From: an uncultured Holdemanella sp.
GTDB lineage: Bacteria > Bacillota_I > Bacilli_A > Erysipelotrichales > Erysipelotrichaceae
Length of the DNA stretch: 64,000 nucleotides
Assembly: GCF_934754935.1 (NCBI RefSeq)
Contig: NZ_CAKVJB010000001.1
Location: forward strand, 62,001-126,000
Reading direction: 5' to 3'
The translations under genes were made by a program, and so were the position numbers. Of this stretch, positions 41,048-48,964 are shown piece by piece. Each line of letters opens with the position of its first letter. Position 1 is the first letter of the stretch. The notes beneath the pieces were generated by a model that was not told where the DNA came from, made no database searches, and saw nothing but the letters and a program-made list of their open reading frames with translations.

Positions 41048-41378
41048 TTGAAGCAGATTGCGAGTAAGTATGATGTTGAAATTGTAGTTGAAGAAAATGA
41101 ATACTATAAGCCTTCTTCGTTAGAAAGTAAGGGCTATGCATTGTGAAACAAACAGTAGAAAAAGTATTTAACTATGCAGCAGCGTACCATTTATTCTTCC
41201 TGCAGGAACGGACGCTAGACACTTTACCTATATTTGTGATACCGTGATTCGTTTTGCGCCAATTGATATTGATAATCAACAATATGCTTCTGTTCATTCA
41301 GAAAATGAAAACTTTAGTATAGATAAATTAAGTTTAGCTGTTGAATTCTACAAGGAATTGATTAAAAATTATAGATAA
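41048..41378 (+). pseudogene. M20-family metallopeptidase remnant (C-terminal part)
   Basis: From 41048 one frame reads LKQIASKYDVEIVVEENEYY and PSSLESKGYAL to a TGA; a shift then gives VKQTVEKVFNYAAA. A second shift leads to VPFILPAGTDARHFTYIC (from 41184) and then FAPIDIDNQQYASVHSENEN and LSLAVEFYKEL to a TAA at 41376. GGTDARHF-, VHxxNE- and VEFYKEL-type segments are the C-terminal hallmarks of M20/M25/M40 peptidases (carboxypeptidase or PepV-like), including the metal-binding His in SVHSENE. The N-terminal two thirds are missing and at least two frameshifts are present, so the gene is dead. Confidence 0.85.
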
Positions 41379-41384
41379 TAAAAA

Positions 41385-41411
41385 GGCCAGTTTAGATTTA
41401 AACTGGTTTTA
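41385..41411 (+). terminator. Intrinsic terminator of the former M20 gene
   Basis: CCAGTTTA (41387-41394), loop GATT and TAAACTGG (41399-41406), then TTTTA. It is preserved although the gene is broken. Confidence 0.7.
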
Positions 41412-41414
41412 CTA

Positions 41415-41453
41415 TAAAAAAAGGAAGCAGTGTCGCTAACAAGACTGCCTCCT
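41415..41453 (-). terminator. Intrinsic terminator of the Abi-like gene
   Basis: On the minus strand AGGAGGCAGT pairs with ACTGCTTCCT (41453-41444 and 41431-41422, one G-U pair), followed by seven T (41421-41415). Confidence 0.75.
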
Positions 41454-41494
41454 CAAAACGTATGTTTTTCCTAGCAAAAATATTTTATCACAAA

Positions 41495-42418
41495 TTAATA
41501 ATAGATGTCAATTGTATCGAATAAATAGTCAAATATAGCTTTCAATTTTGGATTAAAGTCATAATTGTAATCTCTATAAACTCTTTTTTTGAAAAATATT
41601 AATTGATTCTTGATTTTTGATTTTACACCATCGCTAGTAATTATGTGAATTGATGTATAAAGCAGCGTAACGATTTGTCTCGTTTTCTCTTTTGAAAGAT
41701 GCTTATCATTTCTTTGATGTTTTATTGTTTTTAAACTAATTTTAACTGCATGATTTGTTTTATGTTTAGAATCTTTAATTGTAATATCATTCAATATACA
41801 GTTGTTATGGGCTGCTGCATTTCTTAACGCTTTTACGTCTTTCATAAGATAAAAGTCATTTAGTAAATCTTTATCATTCCACCTGTCTGCACAAAATTTA
41901 TAGAATTTTAAATAATCTCCGAAAGATATAATTTCTATTAGTGTCCATGCTGGATAGTTACCATCGTAATGCTGAATAATATCACCTACATAACAGTTGT
42001 TACACTTTTCAATTATTCTTTTTTCTATAACTTGTTTATTTTGCCCTTGATTTACCATAAAATCTTTTACAATCGAATAGCCATCTTCAGATTTATTATT
42101 TTCTAAACAATGTAATAATTTAAGCTTTGAATAATGTTCTATATCCAGAGCAATTTCAAGGACAATGCTACGCAAATAGTTATCAATAATGGCTAAATCA
42201 ACAAGATATGCAAAATCAAGATTGGAATACTTGTTTGTATTTGGTCCGTCAGGATGTTTTCTGAAATTTTTTCGAAAAGATGTTAACTTGTAGTAATAAT
42301 TGTTGTTTGTTAAATAATCTTCAGCGTTTGATTTGCTAAAAAGATTAAATGATATTCCTTTATCTTCCAAATACTTCACTTGATCTTTAATGTTTAGTTT
42401 TTGTTTATATACGTTCAT
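41495..42418 (-). CDS. Abi_2 (AbiD/AbiF)-family abortive infection protein, HEPN type
   Basis: This 307-residue protein matches the Abi_2 family found in lactococcal phage-defence proteins AbiD and AbiF. Early motifs are NIKDQVKYLEDKGISF and YYYKLTSFRKNF; the middle region has PAWTLIEIISFGDYLKFY. The HEPN ribonuclease motif Rx4-6H is seen as RNAAAH (Arg 199, His 204). The expected role is RNA cleavage causing growth arrest on phage infection. It stands alone on the minus strand, beside a decayed peptidase gene and a tandem repeat, which suggests an acquired island. A repeated TTGATTATAT upstream may hold its promoter. ATG at 42418 follows AAAGGAG. Confidence 0.85.
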   Translation of the reverse strand: MNVYKQKLNIKDQVKYLEDKGISFNLFSKSNAEDYLTNNNYYYKLTSFRKNFRKHPDGPNTNKYSNLDFAYLVDLAIIDNYLRSIVLEIALDIEHYSKLKLLHCLENNKSEDGYSIVKDFMVNQGQNKQVIEKRIIEKCNNCYVGDIIQHYDGNYPAWTLIEIISFGDYLKFYKFCADRWNDKDLLNDFYLMKDVKALRNAAAHNNCILNDITIKDSKHKTNHAVKISLKTIKHQRNDKHLSKEKTRQIVTLLYTSIHIITSDGVKSKIKNQLIFFKKRVYRDYNYDFNPKLKAIFDYLFDTIDIYY

Positions 42419-42521
42419 CTTATTTCTCCTTTAATTCATATAATCAAAAATTTTATATAATCAAGTTTTTCTTTCTATAAAAGGAGATGGGTTTTATAAG
42501 ATTCTTATTCGTTACTGCCTT

Positions 42522-43181
42522 TTAAAATATTTTACCCTCCAACATTTGTTCAATGATAGTAAACACAGTCTGTTCCATTCTTCCATCATACAACATTCTA
42601 TGTTTGGCATCTTCAATATAAATCAGGCGTTTCTTTTGCGCTGGAATCTTTTTGTAGGCACGAGTAGAACTTGATGGAGCAATGACTTCATCGCTTGTTC
42701 CGTGCAACATAAGAATTGGACATTCGATTTGTGAAATAGATTCTTTATATTGAGAAACAATTTTTGTGAAGGTTTGGTACTGCTTTGAGCTTGGACCCTT
42801 CTTTTCTTTGTCGGATTTTTTAAATAATCCTGTTACTTTTTTGATGTCAAGATATTCAAAGGCAGGAGCACAAAGAATTAATGATTGTACTTTATAAATG
42901 CTTGCCAAATAACTGGCAATCACGCCTCCCATGGAAAATCCAATTAGAATCACATTGGGATTTTCTTTAATGGAAAGACTTAATTTGGCTTCACATCTTT
43001 GTACCCAATCTTTGTAGTTGGCATCATTTGGATTGTTTAAATCATACATATCAAATTGAATCACTTCATATTTTTTAGCCTTTAAATAGCGGGCTAATGG
43101 ATCAAATTCATGACTTAGATTTCTTCCAAATCCGTGGATTGTTACTATTATAGGTTTCTTTCTTCGATTAAATAAAGACAT
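42522..43181 (-). CDS. Alpha/beta hydrolase
   Basis: This 219-residue alpha/beta-hydrolase-fold enzyme has an oxyanion-loop TIHGFGRN near residue 15, nucleophile elbow GFSMGG (about 81-86), acid ILMLHGTSDEVI (about 160-171) and catalytic His in DAKHRML (about 193-199). It resembles small carboxylesterases or monoglyceride-type lipases. No signal peptide is present. I chose ATG at 43181 because GAGGTG is then seven bases upstream; ATG 43187 and GTG 43190 are too close to it. The substrate is unknown. Confidence 0.85.
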   Translation of the reverse strand: MSLFNRRKKPIIVTIHGFGRNLSHEFDPLARYLKAKKYEVIQFDMYDLNNPNDANYKDWVQRCEAKLSLSIKENPNVILIGFSMGGVIASYLASIYKVQSLILCAPAFEYLDIKKVTGLFKKSDKEKKGPSSKQYQTFTKIVSQYKESISQIECPILMLHGTSDEVIAPSSSTRAYKKIPAQKKRLIYIEDAKHRMLYDGRMEQTVFTIIEQMLEGKIF

Positions 43182-43241
43182 TCGCATCACCTCGTTGTAT
43201 AATTATTATAACATCTAATGAAAGGAAGGTCACTTGTATAT

Positions 43242-43967
43242 ATGAAGGCAACTTTATTGATTAAAAATATTGAAAATCTATATACATGTGATAAGGATTT
43301 TACAATCTTGCATCATGCCTTTATTGCATGTCACCATGATAAGATCATAGAAATCAATACAGGTTCTTATAAAGAATGGCTAGATCCTGCAACACGTGTC
43401 ATTGATGCGCAAGGCGAGTGTGTCGTGCCAGCTTTTATTGATTGTCAATATAAAAGTTTTACGCATGTTCGTTTGGGGGATCAATTAAGACAAGATATCA
43501 ATGCGTTGTATGCGATGCGTCAAAATGGAATCTTAACTTTGATTTGTGACAATCCAAATTCGCAAAGAATGAAGTTAGAGCAGGATGTATTTTATAAAAA
43601 GAATCAGCCGAAGCTTCCAGTTTTACATCGTTTAAGTGAATTGAATCATGAAATTCCCGAAACTTTTTTAATGAGTTGTGGATTTGGACTTCCAAACTCC
43701 TATGTATATAGTATGGCACCTATGAGTTATGTCTTGTTTCAAACCCATCGCGTGTGTTCTAGAAAACTACTCGAAAGTATGACGTCTTTACCAGCTAAAG
43801 AATTTGATTTATCAGATCGTGGTTCAATTGAAATTGGTAAGATGGCCGATCTTTTGGTTTTACAAGTCACAACGATTGAACATTATTTCCAGACTTTGGG
43901 AAGACCTTTGATTCATCGTATGATTAAAAATGGAATTCAATTTTATCCAGAGTGGATGGTTTGTTAG
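43242..43967 (+). CDS. Amidohydrolase-like protein lacking metal ligands (imidazolonepropionase-like)
   Basis: This roughly 241-residue protein keeps the outer beta-domain of imidazolonepropionase-type amidohydrolases: LLIKNIENLYTCDKDF at the start, RVIDAQGECVVPAFIDC near residue 60, and GSIEIGKMADLLVL with HRMIKNGIQFYPEW at the end. The expected HxH after the PGFVDS position reads DCQYKSFTH, and the middle of the barrel is much shortened (about 240 residues against over 400). The frame is intact, so it may be a pseudoenzyme or a stable decay product. The start is uncertain: ATG 43218 is an alternative, and GGAAGG lies 14 bases before ATG 43242. Confidence 0.65.
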   Translation: MKATLLIKNIENLYTCDKDFTILHHAFIACHHDKIIEINTGSYKEWLDPATRVIDAQGECVVPAFIDCQYKSFTHVRLGDQLRQDINALYAMRQNGILTLICDNPNSQRMKLEQDVFYKKNQPKLPVLHRLSELNHEIPETFLMSCGFGLPNSYVYSMAPMSYVLFQTHRVCSRKLLESMTSLPAKEFDLSDRGSIEIGKMADLLVLQVTTIEHYFQTLGRPLIHRMIKNGIQFYPEWMVC

Positions 43968-43989
43968 GAAGAGTTTTCTTCCTTTTTTC
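43966..43989 (+). terminator. Intrinsic terminator of the amidohydrolase-like gene
   Basis: GGAAGA (43967-43972), loop GTTT and TCTTCC (43977-43982), followed by six T. Confidence 0.75.
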
Positions 43990-43999
43990 TTTTTCTAAA

Positions 44000-44032
44000 C
44001 AAAAAAAGATGGACTAGTCATTTGTCCATCTT
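44000..44032 (-). terminator. Intrinsic terminator of the methyltransferase gene
   Basis: On the minus strand AAGATGGAC and GTCCATCTT (44032-44024 and 44014-44006) form a 9-bp stem, followed by TTTTTTT. It overlaps the stop codon. Confidence 0.85.
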
Positions 44033-44886
44033 CCAAAGATTCCACATGGTAATACACTATCATTTGTCGTAACAGGAAGTAGGTTTTCACCACATTCAAT
44101 GTGTCCACCTTTTTCTTTTTGAATCGATCTAGATAAAGCTTCATTTAGTGTTGAACAACTAAATCCTGTTGTATAACAGTTCACAATAAAGAATAGGGCA
44201 TCATCACTTAAGATCTTCATGCATTCTTGAATCAATGGGAATAATTCTTCTTCAAGTTTCCAAAGTTCGCCATTTGGACCTCTACCATAACTCGGTGGAT
44301 CCATAACGATACCATCATATTTTCTTCCTCTTCTTTGTTCTCTTTTTACAAATTTAATACAATCATCCACAATAAAACGAATTGTATGGTCTTGTAAATT
44401 AGAAAGCTGCATATTTTCTTTTGCCCATTGAATCATACCTTTTGAGGCATCGACATGCACAACTTCTTTCGCTCCAGCTTTTGAGCAGGCCATTGTAGCA
44501 CCACCTGTATAGGCAAATAGGTTTAAGATTCTTAAATCATCACGCTTTGATTCTTTGATCTTATTGGCCATAAAATCCCAGTTGCTAGCTTGTTCTGGGA
44601 ATAATCCTGTATGTTTAAATCCAGTTGGACTGATTTTAAAACGCAATCCCTTATATCCGATTGTCCAGAATTCTTTAACAGGCTTTTTCATTTCCCAATG
44701 ACCACCACCAGATTTAGAACGGTAATATACAGCATCCGCCTTATTCCATGCACGCTCATCTTCGATTGGCCAGATAGCTACGGGGTCCGGTCTTCTTAGA
44801 ATCGTTTGATTCCATCTTTCTAGTTTTTCTTTATTTCCAGTATCAATAACTTCATAGTCTTGCCATTCTTTAGCAATTTGATTCAT
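44014..44886 (-). CDS. Class I SAM-dependent rRNA methyltransferase, RlmI/RlmK-like
   Basis: This 290-residue methyltransferase has the AdoMet motif LNLFAYTGGATMAC (about residues 121-134), acidic VHVDASKGMI (about 145), VDDCIKF and the catalytic-region motif MDPPSYGRG (about 195-203), characteristic of the RlmI/RlmK type (m5C or m7G of 23S rRNA). The N-terminal PUA domain of RlmI is absent and is replaced by about 90 residues of another extension (RRPDPVAIWP). A terminator follows. The exact target base cannot be told. Confidence 0.85.
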   Translation of the reverse strand: MNQIAKEWQDYEVIDTGNKEKLERWNQTILRRPDPVAIWPIEDERAWNKADAVYYRSKSGGGHWEMKKPVKEFWTIGYKGLRFKISPTGFKHTGLFPEQASNWDFMANKIKESKRDDLRILNLFAYTGGATMACSKAGAKEVVHVDASKGMIQWAKENMQLSNLQDHTIRFIVDDCIKFVKREQRRGRKYDGIVMDPPSYGRGPNGELWKLEEELFPLIQECMKILSDDALFFIVNCYTTGFSCSTLNEALSRSIQKEKGGHIECGENLLPVTTNDSVLPCGIFGRWTND

Positions 44887-45330
44887 ACTTAGTTCTCCTT
44901 TAACTCAGTAATTCTGACTACTCCTCACTGCGAGCAGTGAGGGTTCTGAACTGACAACATTATGCAGCAATCGTACATTATTTTCAAACTTTGGATTCCT
45001 GTCTTTCTGTTGGAGCAGTGAACTCTACAATCAAGCACTACATTTAGCACATTAGCGATTGTTTTCTGTATCTCTACATGGAAGCATAGTCAATCTCCCA
45101 ATTAAACATTTATTTAATTTACTCTTATTCCACTATTCATGACTTTGATCTGATTCATTTGGATATACTCTATTGTTTCATTTTGGCACTTCAACATAGA
45201 TTCTGAACTTTCTTTTAGCTTGACTTTGAAAATAGCCTGGACATCTTTTTTTTATAGATTGTTTTACCTTCTTCAAATGAATATATTCTGACATGGAGCT
45301 TTCGCCAGTTAATTATAACATAGATTTGCC
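44887..45330. other. Gene-free stretch with a 9-bp-arm palindrome
   Basis: No convincing gene is seen on either strand. CCTCACTGC and GCAGTGAGG (44923-44931 and 44934-44942) form a perfect palindrome with a two-base centre, near the start of the methyltransferase transcript. The rest has scattered stops in all frames and no ribosome binding sites; it may be decayed sequence. Confidence 0.5.
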
Positions 45331-45335
45331 AACTA

Positions 45336-45344
45336 TGATATAAT
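45336..45344 (+). promoter_or_regulatory. Extended -10 promoter
   Basis: TGATATAAT lies 30 bases before ATG 45374. A -35 match is weak. Confidence 0.55.
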
Positions 45345-45373
45345 TGAGTGTGACTCTAGAAGGAGGTTTTAAC

Positions 45374-46555
45374 ATGTTTGTTCAAATGATTTGTAAAGAT
45401 CGAAATGAAAAAGAAATGAATGAATTGTATGAAGTTTTAGGCCTTATCGCAAAACGTGAAGAAGTGCAAATTGAAGATCGTTATGATCATGTTGATATCT
45501 TGGTTTGTCCACAAGGAAAGATTGTTGTGACAGAAGAAGATGGCGATATGGTTTTACGTGCCAATACACGTCATGCAGGTCCTGGATTTCATGCGTTTGT
45601 GGTAGATATATTTAAAGATATTCAGGAAGAAGTTCCTGGTGAATATGAATTGATGGATGATATGGAATTTGATAAGGATGAAGATTTTGATCGATTGAGT
45701 TCTATGTATGAGGATGAAATGGATTATATTCGTGGTGTTCTTTTGGAAAATGAAGTGATGCGCCAACAGAATTATATGTATGACGAAACATATTTCTTGC
45801 CTCTACAAAAAGAAGATCGTATTCTTACAAGTCAGGGTGATTTGGATTTAAAAGAATTTAAACATATGAATACTCGTGACTTAATGGATGCCTTCTATGT
45901 ATGGAATAATTGGGAAAGAGATGCCAAATTCTATAAGAATTGTGCATTAACTTTGCTTGCCAAAGAAGGTGTTGGAAAGTATACATTAATGAATGAAAAT
46001 ACCGTTAAGCATGCGAACGATATTTGCGAATATATCGAAGCAGCTTATGAAAAAGATCATAATGTAGATCTTCCATTAGATGCATATGCAGACTTATGCG
46101 AACAATTGGGTAGAGATAATAAATTGTCTGATGCCAAAAATATGGAGCAGGAAGCCATTCAATATCGTATTCGTGAAGTGTATCACTTGTTTGAAGATGC
46201 AAGAGTGGTTGCCAGTGGTGCTGCTGAAAGAAGTTATGATCCAGTAAATCAAGCCTTGTGTTTAATGTCTCCATATACGGATGAAGCACAATGGGATTGG
46301 TTGATTCAGGCTAGTAAACAACCGGGTATTGTCACAAACTTAGATAACATTATGGAACAAGATCCAATTCAATATGATAAGAAAACAATTTGGATGGATT
46401 CATGGCAAGAAGATGGTATCTATGTATTGGAGGCTGTACTTCGTTATAAAGAAAAATTCTTATATTTCCATGATGTATGTGCTAAAGAAAAGGATTTAGC
46501 TTTCTTAGAACAATGCATCAAGGAATCTGGTTTCACAAAGACACAGGAAGACTAG
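45374..46555 (+). CDS. Hypothetical acidic protein (393 aa)
   Basis: I do not recognise a family. ATG at 45374 is preceded by AAGGAGG. The protein is acidic throughout and soluble, with no signal or membrane segment. The first 90 residues look like a small alpha/beta domain (MFVQMICKDRNEKEMNELYE, then DILVCPQGKIVVTEEDGDMV). A DE-rich stretch DDMEFDKDEDFDRLSS lies near residue 96, and the remainder is mainly helical. Its last 43 bases overlap a small ORF in another frame. Confidence 0.75.
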   Translation: MFVQMICKDRNEKEMNELYEVLGLIAKREEVQIEDRYDHVDILVCPQGKIVVTEEDGDMVLRANTRHAGPGFHAFVVDIFKDIQEEVPGEYELMDDMEFDKDEDFDRLSSMYEDEMDYIRGVLLENEVMRQQNYMYDETYFLPLQKEDRILTSQGDLDLKEFKHMNTRDLMDAFYVWNNWERDAKFYKNCALTLLAKEGVGKYTLMNENTVKHANDICEYIEAAYEKDHNVDLPLDAYADLCEQLGRDNKLSDAKNMEQEAIQYRIREVYHLFEDARVVASGAAERSYDPVNQALCLMSPYTDEAQWDWLIQASKQPGIVTNLDNIMEQDPIQYDKKTIWMDSWQEDGIYVLEAVLRYKEKFLYFHDVCAKEKDLAFLEQCIKESGFTKTQED

Positions 46556-46707
46556 CTAAAGTGTTAGAAAAGATAGCGAAAGCCAACGGCTATGCATCTG
46601 TCAATCAATTGTTGATGGATTATGGATTTGTTCCTACCGTATTAACACCAAAACACAAAAAGATAGAAATTGTCAAAGCTATTGCGAAAAGTTTGATCAA
46701 TAAATAA
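46513..46707 (+). CDS. Small hypothetical protein (up to 64 aa)
   Basis: This short frame overlaps the end of the 393-aa gene. The sequence VLEKIAKANGYASVNQLLMD has a helix-turn-helix-like or small-domain look. ATG 46513 has no ribosome binding site; GTG at 46561, with AGGAAG eleven bases upstream, would give 48 residues. It ends just before a terminator, which supports a real coding end. An alternative is that it is the remaining part of a longer version of the preceding protein lost by frameshift. Confidence 0.5.
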   Translation: MHQGIWFHKDTGRLAKVLEKIAKANGYASVNQLLMDYGFVPTVLTPKHKKIEIVKAIAKSLINK

Positions 46708-46713
46708 TGGAAT

Positions 46714-46743
46714 GGAGTGCTCATATTTCTGAGCACTTTTTTT
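46714..46743 (+). terminator. Intrinsic terminator before pcrA
   Basis: AGTGCTCA (46716-46723) and TGAGCACT (46730-46737) form an 8-bp stem followed by seven T. The pcrA extended -10 TGGTAAAAT (46752-46760) follows at once. Confidence 0.85.
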
Positions 46744-46780
46744 GTGTTTTATGGTAAAATTGATACGGTGATTAAAAATT

Positions 46781-48958
46781 ATGAGTAACTCAATATTAGA
46801 TACATTAAATGAAAATCAAAGAACTGCCGCAACGACAATCAACGAACACGTTCGTATTATTGCGGGTGCAGGTAGTGGTAAAACGCGTGTCTTAATGGCA
46901 CGTATTGTTTATTTAGTCCAAGATTGCGGTATTTTACCAAACCGCATTTTGGCCATTACATTCACAAATAAAGCAGCCAATGAAATGAAAACACGACTAA
47001 CTGCTCAACTAGGCAGTATGGCAAGTGTAGTGCGCATTTCAACAATTCACTCTTTATGCGTAAGAATGCTTAGAGAAGATGCTGACTTGATTGGGTATCC
47101 AAAAACATTCGCAATTATGGATCCAGAAGATCAAAAGGCTATCTTAAAGCCGATTTATAAAACATTAGAAGTGGATAAAACTACGATTTCTTATAATCGT
47201 GCATTAGGTGCTATTAGTGCTTATAAGACAAACTATATTGATCCACAAATGGCAGGTAATATGGCTATGGATGATGTAAGTATTACATTAGCTAAAATTT
47301 ATGCAGGCTATGAAAAACGTCGTAATGAAATGAAAGCCATGGACTTCGATGATTTATTATTAGAAGGACATCGCTTATTAAATAGCGTATCTTCCGTTCG
47401 TGAGAAGTGGCAAAATCGTTTAGACTACATTCATGTTGATGAGTTCCAGGACGTGGACCCTATTCAATATGGAATTATTAAATTATTGACTGGTAAAAAC
47501 ACACACCTATGTGTTGTAGGAGATCCAGACCAGACAATTTATACTTGGCGTGGAGCCAGTGTTGATATTATCTTGAAATTTAATAAGGATTTTGAACCAT
47601 GTAAAACCGTTATTTTAAATGAGAACTATCGTTCAACACAACCGATTCTAGACGCAAGTAATGCCGTTATTAAATACAATAAGGAACGTATTGATAAAGA
47701 TTTATATACAAAACTTCCTGGTGATGAAAAGATCACAATGTTTGAAGGAAAAGAAGACAGCGAAGAACCTATCTTTGTAGCTCGTCAAATCAATGAAAAA
47801 CATAAAAAAGGTTTGGAATATAAAGATATGGCAATTCTGTATCGTTCAAACTATTCTTCACGTGCATTTGAACGTATCTTTAAATCGGTAGGCATTCCAT
47901 ACGTAATATATGGTGGAATTCGTTTCTATGAAAGACAAGAAATCAAAGATGCCCTATGTTATTTAAGATTATGTACAAACCGCAATGAAGAAGATCCAGA
48001 CCAAATGGCACTAGATCTAGCTGTACTTCGAGTGATCAATGTGCCACGCCGTGGTATTGGTGCGCGTACAATTGAAAATCTTCAACAACAAGCGGCCGAA
48101 AGACACATGAATCTATATGATGTCATGAAAGATCCAATCGGATTAAGTACAGCGGTTACGAAAAAATGTGAAATGTTTGTAGACTTAATTGAAGATCTAC
48201 GCGAAAATAGAGAACATTATGCCTTAGAAGACTTCTTAGACTACGTATTAGATACAACAGGCTATATTTCGATGTTGAAAGAAGATCGCGAAAGTGGTCA
48301 AGACCGCATTGATAACTTAAAAGAATTAAAAGAAGACATTGCCCAAAGTATGATTGAAGATCCAGAAATGACTTTAGAATCTTATTTACAAGACATTGCC
48401 TTATTTACAGATAAAACACAAGAAACAAGTGAAAATACAGTAAGCTTGATGACAGTGCATGCCGCAAAAGGATTAGAGTTTGATACAGTATTCTTAGTTA
48501 ACTTTAATGATGGTGTGTTCCCAAGTTCTAGAGCTTGTGATGAAGGTGGCATGAAAGCGTTAGAAGAAGAAAGACGACTTCTATATGTTGCGATGACACG
48601 TGCTAAAAAAACACTATATATCTCATGGAATACAGGCTTTAGCTATATGCAGGATGCGTTTAAAACACCAAGTCGTTTTAGAGCCGAAATCCCAATGGAA
48701 TATATTGTTCAAGAAGAAAAAGAAGAAGCACCAAAACAGTCAAAAGTTGTTGTTTCACAATCCTTAACAGGAAGACCATCAAAGCTTGGTGCGAACAAAA
48801 AGAAAGTGCGTTTACGTAAAGGAGATGCCATTGAACATACAATCTATGGTCAGGGTGTTGTACTTGAAATTCGTGGTGATGTCGCAACCATTGCCTTTGG
48901 TCATACAATTGGTGTGAAAAAATTAAATGCAGCACATCCTTCTTTAAAGAAAGCCTAG
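46781..48958 (+). CDS. pcrA: ATP-dependent DNA helicase PcrA (UvrD/Rep family)
   Basis: This 725-residue superfamily-1A helicase moves 3' to 5' and acts in repair and in removing obstacles before replication. Motifs in order: LNENQRTAATT with the Q motif, AGAGSGKTRVLMARI (Walker A), ITFTNKAANEM (Ia), VDEFQDVDPIQY (II), GDPDQTIYTWRGA (III), NYRSTQPIL (IV), LMTVHAAKGLEFDTVF (V) and LLYVAMTRAKK (VI). The C-terminal 60 residues have the small PcrA tail (GDAIEHTIYGQGVVLEI) that binds RNA polymerase in Bacillus. It is the first gene of the pcrA-ligA-camS-gatCAB block. Confidence 0.97.
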   Translation: MSNSILDTLNENQRTAATTINEHVRIIAGAGSGKTRVLMARIVYLVQDCGILPNRILAITFTNKAANEMKTRLTAQLGSMASVVRISTIHSLCVRMLREDADLIGYPKTFAIMDPEDQKAILKPIYKTLEVDKTTISYNRALGAISAYKTNYIDPQMAGNMAMDDVSITLAKIYAGYEKRRNEMKAMDFDDLLLEGHRLLNSVSSVREKWQNRLDYIHVDEFQDVDPIQYGIIKLLTGKNTHLCVVGDPDQTIYTWRGASVDIILKFNKDFEPCKTVILNENYRSTQPILDASNAVIKYNKERIDKDLYTKLPGDEKITMFEGKEDSEEPIFVARQINEKHKKGLEYKDMAILYRSNYSSRAFERIFKSVGIPYVIYGGIRFYERQEIKDALCYLRLCTNRNEEDPDQMALDLAVLRVINVPRRGIGARTIENLQQQAAERHMNLYDVMKDPIGLSTAVTKKCEMFVDLIEDLRENREHYALEDFLDYVLDTTGYISMLKEDRESGQDRIDNLKELKEDIAQSMIEDPEMTLESYLQDIALFTDKTQETSENTVSLMTVHAAKGLEFDTVFLVNFNDGVFPSSRACDEGGMKALEEERRLLYVAMTRAKKTLYISWNTGFSYMQDAFKTPSRFRAEIPMEYIVQEEKEEAPKQSKVVVSQSLTGRPSKLGANKKKVRLRKGDAIEHTIYGQGVVLEIRGDVATIAFGHTIGVKKLNAAHPSLKKA

Positions 48959-48964
48959 GTGAGT

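Noticed and set aside
42419..42521. Structured RNA linked to the Abi_2 gene
   Set aside because: I looked for a conserved hairpin upstream of the gene and saw only AT-rich promoter-like sequence.
46513..46560. -1 programmed frameshift joining the 393-aa and 64-aa frames
   Set aside because: No slippery heptamer is present in the overlap; coding of the small frame is reported separately with low confidence.
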